A DNA stretch of 19,201 nucleotides. Origin: Lachnospiraceae bacterium. GTDB lineage: Bacteria; Bacillota; Clostridia; Lachnospirales; Lachnospiraceae. The translations under genes were made by a program, and so were the position numbers. The stretch spans positions 1-19,201 of the forward strand of contig JAILPU010000117.1 of assembly GCA_024699395.1 (NCBI GenBank). Reading direction: 5' to 3'. The notes under the pieces are model-generated. The model ran no database searches, was not told the DNA's origin, and was given only the letters and a program-made list of their open reading frames with translations. Shown here in pieces: positions 8,505-14,889 of the stretch (its first letter is position 1; every line of letters starts with the position of its first letter).

Positions 8505-8967
8505 TTATTTGCAGGTGCTTAAAGAGAGCCTTCTTAAAAAAGAGGGGCTTCTGGGAGATATCTTAAAACTTTCCGGTGAACAGGAAAAGCTTATAGGCGA
8601 TAAATTTGATGCCGAAGCTTTTGACAAACTGGTGGATGAAAAGGATAAGCTTATAGATGAGGTATTAAAACTTGACGAGGGCTTTGAGAGTGTCTACTCC
8701 AAAGTTGCCGAAGAGCTTAGGGACAGCAAAGATGAACATGCTGATGATATCCTCAGAATGAAGGAACTTATATCATCCATAACGGAAAAGACCGTCTCCA
8801 TACAGGCTGTTGAAGGCAGGAACAAGCAAAAGCTCAACGATTTTTTTCAAAAGGAGAGGAAGAAAATCTCCGAGAGTAAGCGTAGTTCGGCGGTGGCTTT
8901 TAACTACTATAAAAGTATGGGATACGGAAACACCGCTTCCAACAGTATATTGGATCAAAAAAAATAA
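8497..8967 (+). CDS. FlgN/FliT-like flagellar export chaperone
   Basis: A 156-residue, charged, wholly helical protein with no signal peptide or membrane segment. Its position directly after fliS, overlapping it by 8 nt, is where fliT or flgN-type chaperone genes usually lie. The N-terminal helix (YLQVLKESLLKKEGLLGDIL, then SGEQEKLI) and the charged segment VDEKDKLIDEVLKLDEGFE resemble FlgN-family proteins, which hold FlgK and FlgL, while FliT holds FliD. Sequence alone does not settle which client it serves; FlgK, FlgL and FliD are all encoded in the cluster. The C-terminal tail (about 125-156) is basic then polar and likely flexible. Family assignment is likely, client uncertain. Confidence 0.75.
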   Translation: MDNYLQVLKESLLKKEGLLGDILKLSGEQEKLIGDKFDAEAFDKLVDEKDKLIDEVLKLDEGFESVYSKVAEELRDSKDEHADDILRMKELISSITEKTVSIQAVEGRNKQKLNDFFQKERKKISESKRSSAVAFNYYKSMGYGNTASNSILDQKK

Positions 8968-8978
8968 TAAAAAAGGGT

Positions 8979-9005
8979 TAAGTAAACGGGTATATTGCCC
9001 GATAT
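8979..9005 (+). promoter_or_regulatory. Sigma-28 type promoter for fliC1
   Basis: TAAG at 8979-8982, a 15-nt spacer, and CCCGATAT at 8998-9005 fit the flagellar sigma consensus with one mismatch in each element. It lies 12 nt after the preceding chaperone gene and predicts a leader of about 130 nt for fliC1. The leader contains CGAAGCGTACG (9067-9077), an 11-mer repeated before fliC2. Confidence 0.65.
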
Positions 9006-9098
9006 ACTTATTGACTGAAGGAAAACAGTCATTCAAAAACCATTACCATTGTTGATGGTGAACAAGCGAAGCGTACGGCGTATAGGTCATCATCTCAC

Positions 9099-9136
9099 CC
9101 GAGTGGCAGGGACGTCACCGGAATAATTCAAGGAGG
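9099..9136 (+). promoter_or_regulatory. Candidate CsrA-binding leader of fliC1
   Basis: Bases 9099-9107 pair with 9114-9121 (8 bp with one bulged A at 9102 and one G-T pair), leaving the hexaloop AGGGAC at 9108-9113 with GGA at 9110-9112. A second GGA is in the strong ribosome site AGGAGG (9131-9136), 8 nt before ATG 9145. The spacing between the two GGA motifs is about 20 nt. This mirrors the two-site hag leader controlled by CsrA in B. subtilis. Confidence 0.7.
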
Positions 9137-9144
9137 AAAATATT

Positions 9145-9954
9145 ATGGTAGTACAACACAACTTAACAGCAATGAACTCTAACAGAATGCTTGGCCTTAC
9201 CTCTGCAACACAGGCAAAGTCAACCGAGAAACTGTCAAGTGGTTACAAGATCAACCGTGCAGCTGACGATGCAGCAGGTCTTGCTATATCCGAGAAGATG
9301 AGACGTCAGGTAAGAGGTCTTACCCAGTCCGCTTTGAACGCACAGGATGGCGTATCCATGGTTCAGACAGCAGAAGGTGCTTTGAATGAAGTTCATGATA
9401 TGCTTCAGAGAATGAACGAACTTGCAGTTAAGTCAGCAAACGGAACCAATCAGGACGAAGATCGTGCATATATCAATCAGGAAGTTGAAGCTCTTAAAGC
9501 AGAGATCACAAGAACTGCAGATCAGACTACTTTCAATGAGCGCGGACTTCTCAATGCTAATCAGGAAGTTAGTCTCCAGGTTGGAACCGAAGGCGGACAT
9601 ACCATTTCTGTTGGATTAAGCAAAATGGATGCTGCTACAATCGGTGTTGGTGGTGTTGATGTTTCTACATCAGCAGGTGCTACAAGTGCTCTTGATTCCA
9701 TCAAGGGAGCTATCAAATCTGTATCAAGTCTTCGTTCAAGTCTTGGTGCAGCTCAGAACAGACTTGAGCACACTATCAACAACCTTAACAACGTTGTAGA
9801 GAATACAACCGCAGCTGAAAGCTCAATCCGTGATACAGATATGGCTACAGAGATGGTTAAGTATTCCAACAACAACATCCTCGCTCAGGCTGGTCAGGCA
9901 ATGCTTGCACAGGCTAACCAGAGTAATCAGGGTGTTTTAAGTCTCTTAAGCTAA
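9145..9954 (+). CDS. fliC: Flagellin (FliC/Hag), copy 1
   Basis: Main filament protein, exported unfolded and assembled under the FliD cap. It is 269 residues: only the D0/D1 core, with almost no D2/D3, near the minimum size for a flagellin. The N-terminal domain has LSSGYKINRAADDAAGLAIS (30-49) and LQRMNELAVKSANGTNQ (87-103). The C-terminal domain has LGAAQNRLEHTINNLNNV and ends ILAQAGQAMLAQANQSNQGV. The outer segment (about 140-185) contains VDVSTSAGAT, a Ser/Thr cluster that could carry modification. It differs from copy 2 at about 12 of 269 positions. No terminator separates it from copy 2. Transcription is from the sigma-28 site at 8979, and translation is probably under CsrA/FliW control. 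Confidence 0.98.
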   Translation: MVVQHNLTAMNSNRMLGLTSATQAKSTEKLSSGYKINRAADDAAGLAISEKMRRQVRGLTQSALNAQDGVSMVQTAEGALNEVHDMLQRMNELAVKSANGTNQDEDRAYINQEVEALKAEITRTADQTTFNERGLLNANQEVSLQVGTEGGHTISVGLSKMDAATIGVGGVDVSTSAGATSALDSIKGAIKSVSSLRSSLGAAQNRLEHTINNLNNVVENTTAAESSIRDTDMATEMVKYSNNNILAQAGQAMLAQANQSNQGVLSLLS

Positions 9955-10005
9955 TCTTAGGAAACTACAACTGAATAAGTAACAAACTTTAAAACTTAAT
10001 GTCGT

Positions 10006-10034
10006 GCCGGTCCGAAGCGTACGATCGGACCGGC
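10006..10034 (+). repeat. 10-bp perfect hairpin between fliC1 and fliC2
   Basis: Bases 10006-10015 are the exact inverted complement of 10025-10034 (GCCGGTCCGA / TCGGACCGGC) around a 9-nt loop. There is no T-run after it, so it is not a standard intrinsic terminator. I see no convincing promoter between the two genes, so this structure may lie within a joint message, where it could protect the fliC1 3' end or mark a processing site. The loop carries most of the CGAAGCGTACG 11-mer shared with the fliC1 leader. Confidence 0.7.
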
Positions 10035-10046
10035 GGACATATTAAC

Positions 10047-10085
10047 CGGGTGGCAAGGAAGTCATCTGAGTACAATTCAAGGAGG
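10047..10085 (+). promoter_or_regulatory. Candidate CsrA-binding leader of fliC2
   Basis: Bases 10047-10054 pair with 10061-10068 (8 bp including three G-T pairs), leaving the hexaloop AAGGAA (10055-10060) with GGA at 10057-10059. The ribosome site AAGGAGG (10079-10085) carries a second GGA, 8 nt before ATG 10094. Compared with the fliC1 leader, stem bases have changed while pairing is kept, which supports a selected RNA structure. Confidence 0.7.
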
Positions 10086-10093
10086 AAAATATT

Positions 10094-10903
10094 ATGGTAG
10101 TACAGCACAATTTAACAGCAATGAACTCTAACAGAATGCTCGGCCTTACAGCTGCAACACAGTCCAAATCCACTGAGAAGCTTTCCAGCGGATATAAGAT
10201 TAACCGTGCCGCAGACGATGCAGCAGGTCTTGCTATATCAGAGAAAATGAGACGTCAGGTAAGAGGTCTTACCCAGTCTTCATTGAACGCACAGGATGGC
10301 GTATCAATGGTTCAGACAGCAGAAGGTGCTTTGAATGAAGTACACGATATGCTTCAGAGAATGAACGAACTTGCAGTTAAGTCAGCAAACGGAACCAATC
10401 AGGACGAAGATCGTGAGTATATCAATCAGGAAGTACAGGCTCTTAAAGCAGAGATCACAAGAACTGCCGATCAGACTACTTTCAATGAGCGCGGACTTCT
10501 CAATGATAACCAGGAAGTTAAGCTTCAGGTTGGAACCGAAGGTGGACACACCATTTCTGTTGGATTAAGTAAAATGGATGCTGGTACCATAGGCGTTGGA
10601 GACGTTAATGTTTCCACATCGGCCGGTGCTACAAGCGCTCTTGATTCCATTAAGGGAGCTATCAAGTCTGTATCAAGTCTTCGTTCAAGTCTTGGTGCAG
10701 CTCAGAACAGACTGGAGCACACGATCAATAACCTCAACAACGTTGTAGAGAATACAACCGCAGCTGAGAGCTCGATCCGTGACACCGATATGGCTACAGA
10801 GATGGTTAAGTATTCCAATAATAACATCCTTGCTCAGGCAGGTCAGGCGATGCTCGCACAGGCTAACCAGAATAATCAGGGAGTACTTAGCTTATTGAGA
10901 TAA
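10094..10903 (+). CDS. fliC: Flagellin (FliC/Hag), copy 2
   Basis: Filament protein of 269 residues, about 95% identical to copy 1 by eye. Most of the dozen changes fall at 108-172, the region expected to face outward (A108E, E115Q, A138D, S143K, A164G, G170D, D172N). D0/D1 core motifs are unchanged, so it should co-assemble with copy 1 and use FliS. The 30 nt around the start (from AATTCAAGGAGG onward) are identical to copy 1, while other stretches differ mainly at synonymous sites. That is a mosaic pattern expected from duplication followed by patchy gene conversion. I see no clear sigma-28 site of its own. It is followed by a strong terminator. Confidence 0.98.
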   Translation: MVVQHNLTAMNSNRMLGLTAATQSKSTEKLSSGYKINRAADDAAGLAISEKMRRQVRGLTQSSLNAQDGVSMVQTAEGALNEVHDMLQRMNELAVKSANGTNQDEDREYINQEVQALKAEITRTADQTTFNERGLLNDNQEVKLQVGTEGGHTISVGLSKMDAGTIGVGDVNVSTSAGATSALDSIKGAIKSVSSLRSSLGAAQNRLEHTINNLNNVVENTTAAESSIRDTDMATEMVKYSNNNILAQAGQAMLAQANQNNQGVLSLLR

Positions 10904-10951
10904 GATAGTCTGAACTGAAGAAAAGCCCGGTCATCTAAAAAAAGATTGTGC

Positions 10952-10982
10952 AAAAAGGGATTGGATCTTCCAATCCCTTTTT
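10952..10982 (+). terminator. Intrinsic terminator after fliC2
   Basis: GGGATTGGA (10957-10965), loop TCT, TCCAATCCC (10969-10977), then TTTTT to 10982, preceded by AAAAA. A 9-bp stem with a U-tract is a textbook intrinsic terminator. It ends the fliC1-fliC2 unit. Confidence 0.93.
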
Positions 10983-11003
10983 AATGTAAAAAGGATAAAC
11001 CGC

Positions 11004-12374
11004 ATGTCAAAGATTATCTATATTAAAACTGATGCAATAGAGCTGGAAGATATTAAAAGAGTACTGGTACGGATGGGGAATGAGGTGGTAGTGTACCCTG
11101 GGAAAATGAATTCGGTCCGCGTTTTGCCCGAGGAGGTTAAAAAGCTATCCGAATTTATAAAAGAACAGGGGGCTTTGTTTGCCATATCCTATGATTTTAT
11201 TCCCTCCATTGCCCAGAGCACAATGGAGGCCAAGATTCCATATGCGGCATTTGTGTATGACGATCCCCAGGTGGAATGTTATACCATGTATGCTCAGTAC
11301 CCCAACGTGTATCTTTTTGTCTTTGACAGACATGAACAGAAAAGGCTTCTTAATCTGGGCCTTAAAAACGTATATTATACCGTTTTGGGAGTGGATAAGG
11401 ATAAAGAAAAATATATCCCCCCGGACAGTGATTATACTCCCTGTGATTGTGACGTCGCTTTTGTGGGACAGCTCTATAACACATCTTATATGGATAAGGC
11501 TCTAAACTCCATGAGTGACGAAATGAGAGAAAAGCTTTTGGATACTGTGGATGAGAAAGCTTTAAAATGGGAGGACGGTTCCTTTTACGGGGTATTTCCC
11601 GACGATATCTGCGATCATCTTGCGAAATATGACGGTTTTGAATATAAGAAAAAATATCCTTACATAGACAGACATCTTTTCTTTGAAGCTGCTGTGGCAG
11701 CAAGGCTTGTGGCGAGAAAAGAAAGGCTTGTCGTGCTTAATGCCCTTTCCCAAAAGTATAAGGTATGTCTTTATACTTTTGATAAAGATACAAAAGACTT
11801 GTGCGAAAGTGTATCTATTCGTCCCGGAGCAAAATATGACAGACAGGTTTCCAAGGCATACCGGGCGGCCAAAATTAATCTCAACATTCCTCTTCACACC
11901 ATTGAGATGGGTGCGAACCAGAGAGTCTTTGATATTATGGGAGCGGGAGGATTTGTTATCTCAAGCTATAATGAGGAGCTGGAAAGACTCTTTGTATGTG
12001 ATGAGGAAATCGTTCTTTTTAAGGATATGAATGAGCTTGAAGAAAAGGTTTCTTATTATCTTAATAACAAAGAGGCAAGAGAAAGAATAGCAAGGCAGGG
12101 CAGGTTAAGGATAGAGAAGGAATATAATCTTCAATCGATCCTTGAAAATATTATTGAGATTGTGACAACAGACATTAAAAATAAAGATTGTGAAATGACC
12201 TACGACAAACTTTGGAAAAGTGATATTGAGAGGGTAATTCTCGTAAAAGCCTCCTCTCTTATGAATGAAAAAATGTGGCTTGAAGCGTACAAAGCACTGA
12301 GGGAAATTCCCAACCCTTCCCTTGAAGCACAAAATCTTGTTGTCTCCATGGAGAGAATCATCAACAGCTTGTAG
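11004..12374 (+). CDS. CgeB/DUF3880-like glycosyltransferase, probable flagellin glycosyltransferase
   Basis: A 456-residue cytoplasmic protein without signal peptide or membrane segments. The N-terminal half resembles the DUF3880/CgeB-type domain (AKIPYAAFVYDDPQVECYTM and NVYLFVFDRHEQKRLLNLGL). The middle-to-C-terminal part, about residues 289-375, is a GT-B nucleotide-sugar domain of the Glyco_trans_1_2 type: INLNIPLHTIEMGANQRVFD, IMGAGGFVISSYNEELE, then a charged helix ending LRIEKEYN. The last 55 residues are helical and unassigned. It lies between two flagellin genes, directly after a terminator, with only a weak AAGGAT ribosome site and no clear promoter. It may be expressed at low level by read-through. 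The context argues that it puts sugar on flagellin; donor and site cannot be told from the sequence. Confidence 0.82.
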   Translation: MSKIIYIKTDAIELEDIKRVLVRMGNEVVVYPGKMNSVRVLPEEVKKLSEFIKEQGALFAISYDFIPSIAQSTMEAKIPYAAFVYDDPQVECYTMYAQYPNVYLFVFDRHEQKRLLNLGLKNVYYTVLGVDKDKEKYIPPDSDYTPCDCDVAFVGQLYNTSYMDKALNSMSDEMREKLLDTVDEKALKWEDGSFYGVFPDDICDHLAKYDGFEYKKKYPYIDRHLFFEAAVAARLVARKERLVVLNALSQKYKVCLYTFDKDTKDLCESVSIRPGAKYDRQVSKAYRAAKINLNIPLHTIEMGANQRVFDIMGAGGFVISSYNEELERLFVCDEEIVLFKDMNELEEKVSYYLNNKEARERIARQGRLRIEKEYNLQSILENIIEIVTTDIKNKDCEMTYDKLWKSDIERVILVKASSLMNEKMWLEAYKALREIPNPSLEAQNLVVSMERIINSL

Positions 12375-12408
12375 CATAAAAATATTCGGAAAAATTCGTA
12401 AAAAAGGC

Positions 12409-12435
12409 TAAAGTTTCAAAGCACCCTTCCGATAT
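12409..12435 (+). promoter_or_regulatory. Sigma-28 promoter for fliC3
   Basis: TAAAGTTT starts at 12409 and TCCGATAT lies at 12428-12435, with 15 nt between TAAA and the -10 element. This is the best-spaced flagellar sigma promoter in the window, with one mismatch. It predicts a leader of about 107 nt. Confidence 0.85.
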
Positions 12436-12450
12436 ATATTACAGATGACC

Positions 12451-12472
12451 AGTAACACTTTAGTAACACTTT
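12451..12472 (+). repeat. 11-bp perfect tandem repeat in fliC3 leader
   Basis: AGTAACACTTT occurs at 12451-12461 and again at 12462-12472 with no gap, just downstream of the predicted transcription start. It is absent from the fliC1 and fliC2 leaders. It could be a slippage product or a regulator site. Confidence 0.8.
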
Positions 12473-12500
12473 ACTTCAGAGATGACAACGTAAACTCAAG

Positions 12501-12540
12501 TCGCGTACAGCATGGATGCGATTATTCAAGAAAAAAGGAG
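12501..12540 (+). promoter_or_regulatory. Diverged candidate CsrA site of fliC3
   Basis: The leader has ATGGAT (12512-12517), an ANGGAN core closed by only two or three pairs, inside GTACAGCATGGATG, which recalls the CsrA SELEX consensus. A competing 6-bp stem (12501-12506 with 12516-12521) would partly hide the GGA. The ribosome site AAAAGGAG (to 12540) has the second GGA. It is weaker than the fliC1/fliC2 sites. Confidence 0.4.
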
Positions 12541-12548
12541 AAAAAGTT

Positions 12549-13358
12549 ATGGTAGTACAGCACAATCTTACAGCAATGAACTCAAACAGAATGTTAGGTC
12601 TTACAACCGCCTCACAGGCTAAATCCACTGAGAAATTATCAAGCGGGTACAAGATTAATCGTGCGGCTGATGATGCTGCAGGATTGGCTATTTCCGAGAA
12701 GATGAGACGTCAGGTAAGAGGTCTTACACAGGCTTCCTTAAATGCCCAGGACGGTATCTCAATGGTACAGACAGCAGAAGGTGCTTTGAACGAAGTACAC
12801 GATATGCTTCAGAGAATGAATGAGCTTGCAGTTAAGGCTGCAAACGGAACCAATCAGGAAGAGGATCGTGGTTACATCGATTCCGAGGTTCAGGCTCTTA
12901 AGGCAGAGATAGACAGAACAGCAGAGCAGACAACCTTTAACGAGAGAGGATTACTTGATTCCGATCAGACGGTTAATCTTCAGGTTGGTACAGAGGGTAG
13001 CCACACCATCACAGTGGAACTCAGCGCAATGAATGCAAGTTCAATAGGTATCGATGGTGTTGATGTTTCTACATCAGCAGGTGCTGCAGGCGCTTTGGAT
13101 ACCATTAAGGGCGCTATCAAGAAGGTTTCAGACCTTCGTTCCAATCTCGGTGCAGCTCAGAACAGACTTGAGCATACCATCAATAACCTTAACAACGTTG
13201 TTGAGAATACAACCTCAGCTGAGAGCTCAATCCGTGATACAGATATGGCTACAGAGATGGTTAAATACTCTAACAATAACATCCTTGCTCAGGCAGGTCA
13301 GGCAATGCTTGCTCAGGCCAATCAGGCAAATTCGGGTGTTATGTCCCTTCTTCAGTAA
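12549..13358 (+). CDS. fliC: Flagellin (FliC/Hag), copy 3, diverged
   Basis: Third 269-residue flagellin. D0/D1 motifs match the other copies (LSSGYKINRAADDAAGLAIS, LQRMNELAVKAANGTNQ, LGAAQNRLEHTINNLNNV), but the outer region differs clearly: LDSDQTVNLQVGTEGSHTIT, then VELSAMNASSIGIDGVDVST. I start at ATG 12549, 8 nt after AAAGGAG, since MVVQHNL matches the other copies. An in-frame upstream start at 12516 would add 11 residues and lacks a ribosome site. It has its own near-consensus sigma-28 promoter and its own terminator, so it can be expressed apart from copies 1 and 2. It could be a minor filament segment or a condition-specific flagellin. Confidence 0.97.
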   Translation: MVVQHNLTAMNSNRMLGLTTASQAKSTEKLSSGYKINRAADDAAGLAISEKMRRQVRGLTQASLNAQDGISMVQTAEGALNEVHDMLQRMNELAVKAANGTNQEEDRGYIDSEVQALKAEIDRTAEQTTFNERGLLDSDQTVNLQVGTEGSHTITVELSAMNASSIGIDGVDVSTSAGAAGALDTIKGAIKKVSDLRSNLGAAQNRLEHTINNLNNVVENTTSAESSIRDTDMATEMVKYSNNNILAQAGQAMLAQANQANSGVMSLLQ

Positions 13359-13371
13359 ATACGCTTCGCAT

Positions 13372-13397
13372 AAAAAGAGGCCTTCGGGCCTCTTTTT
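13372..13397 (+). terminator. Intrinsic terminator after fliC3
   Basis: GAGGCC (13377-13382), a TTCG tetraloop, GGCCTC (13387-13392), then TTTTT, preceded by AAAAA. It lies 14 nt after the fliC3 stop and separates it from the licD-type operon. Confidence 0.95.
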
Positions 13398-13467
13398 AGT
13401 TACATAGTTACCAAATTGTGCTAAAATTGTATTGTGTATCAGAAAATGCATGTAAACGGGGTATAAT

Positions 13468-14889
13468 ATGTTAAATTTTCCTAACAGTTTCTTTGAGAGA
13501 GAAGTGAGGGACGGCTTTGTGGTGGGGGAAACCATGAAACGCTACTGGTCTGGGGAAATGGAAGTCCTTGCCCAAATAGACAGAGTTTGTAAAAAACACG
13601 GGCTGAGATATTATCTTTATTTCGGAACTCTTTTGGGTGCGGTAAGGCACAAGGGTTTTATTCCCTGGGATGACGATCTTGATATTGCCTTACTCCATGA
13701 GGATTATATAAAGTTCATGGAAATTGCCCGGTCGGAACTCCCGGAAGGCTTTATCGTAAAAAATGCCTATACCATGTATGAGCACAGGGATTTTTTCACA
13801 AGGGTGGAGAATGCCACTGCCATCAGATTTGACGATGACAACATGAAGGAATTTCATGATTGTCCTTTTGTAGCGGGAGTGGATGTATTTCCTCTTTACA
13901 ATGCACCCAGAGATAAGAATGAAAGGGAAATCCAGAGAAATCTTCTCAGAAGTGTGGCCCATGCCTCAAGACTGTGTGAGGAAAAAGAAACCGATCTTCT
14001 GGCAAAGGAGTTGGTGGAGCTTTCTCAGATTACCGGTTATGAATTTGATGAAAGCTGTGCTCTTATAACACATCTTACAAGACTTTTCGATCAGCTAAGC
14101 AGGTTATACACCAAAGAGGAGTGTGACTGCGTCACTGATTTCTATATGGATCTGATAAAACCCTACGAGATTCCCCGTTCACTTTATGAGAAGGAAGTGA
14201 CAATGCCCTTTGAGGGCTTTGAATTTCCGGTTCCAGAGGGTTATGATTACATCTTAAAATGTTCTTTTAAAGACTATATGGTTCCCAAAATCTACGAAAA
14301 TCATCATTATCCGTCGTACAAAGAGCAGGTTAAGCTCTGGGGTGACAGGCTGGAGTTATATGATGTGGCATTAAAGCAGAATAACGATAATGTTAATTTA
14401 ATTGTTCCCGAAAAAGCAAATTGTGATGTCTCTTTTAGTGAAGCCAAAGAGGAGCTTCCCGAAGACTGGCTTAATACCATTTATTATGACGATGAAGGCG
14501 GGAATAAGAAGGCTAAGAAGGTTTTACTGTATTATACGGGAGCCACAGAGGTGATTAATCATTCCGGCAATGTGATACAGAAAATAAGAGAAAATCTTGA
14601 AGTGTTTAAATCACAGGATGAAGTGGTGATATGGTGGGCCCCCTGCTTAATAGATAATCTCAAACTTTTAAATCTTAATAAGGTTATACCGGAGACTGTC
14701 AGGGATTTTGGGGAACTTATAGAGAGTTTTAAGACAGAGAAAACAGGTATTCTGGACGATACGGGAAACATGACCAGAGCATTTAAGTATGCTTCTGCAT
14801 ATTACGGAGATCCGTCTCTTTTTTCGGATTATTATCTTCAGACTAAAAGACCTGTCATGTATCAGAATTACAGGGAGGTAGCGAAATGA
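13468..14889 (+). CDS. LicD-family phosphotransferase with extra C-terminal domain
   Basis: LicD-family enzymes move a phospho-group from a CDP-activated donor (CDP-choline in LicD; CDP-ribitol in the related human fukutin and FKRP) onto a glycan. The LicD core is clear: YFGTLLGAVRHKGFIPWDDD then LDIALLHEDY, with catalytic-type acidic residues in WDDDLDI (67-73). The N-terminal FEREVRDGFVVGETMKRYW is also usual in this family and supports the start at 13468, although the ribosome site is weak. From about residue 340 there is an added domain (KKVLLYYTGATEVINHSGN through SAYYGDPSLFSDYYL) of unknown role. Its YYGDPS...KRPVMYQN end recalls CDP-glycerol phosphotransferase-like proteins. ATGA overlap joins it to the epimerase gene. 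The acceptor may be flagellin or its glycan (inferred). Confidence 0.85.
   Translation: MLNFPNSFFEREVRDGFVVGETMKRYWSGEMEVLAQIDRVCKKHGLRYYLYFGTLLGAVRHKGFIPWDDDLDIALLHEDYIKFMEIARSELPEGFIVKNAYTMYEHRDFFTRVENATAIRFDDDNMKEFHDCPFVAGVDVFPLYNAPRDKNEREIQRNLLRSVAHASRLCEEKETDLLAKELVELSQITGYEFDESCALITHLTRLFDQLSRLYTKEECDCVTDFYMDLIKPYEIPRSLYEKEVTMPFEGFEFPVPEGYDYILKCSFKDYMVPKIYENHHYPSYKEQVKLWGDRLELYDVALKQNNDNVNLIVPEKANCDVSFSEAKEELPEDWLNTIYYDDEGGNKKAKKVLLYYTGATEVINHSGNVIQKIRENLEVFKSQDEVVIWWAPCLIDNLKLLNLNKVIPETVRDFGELIESFKTEKTGILDDTGNMTRAFKYASAYYGDPSLFSDYYLQTKRPVMYQNYREVAK

Noticed and set aside
10006..10034. Intrinsic terminator between fliC1 and fliC2
   Set aside because: The stem is strong but no T-run follows, unlike the two clear terminators at 10952 and 13372.
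12516..12548. An 11-residue N-terminal extension of flagellin 3
   Set aside because: The stretch contains the ribosome site for ATG 12549, and the other two flagellins begin MVVQHNL.
13462..13467. TATAAT as a -10 promoter element for the LicD-type gene
   Set aside because: It directly abuts the start codon, so transcription would begin inside the gene, and no -35 lies at 16-18 nt upstream.
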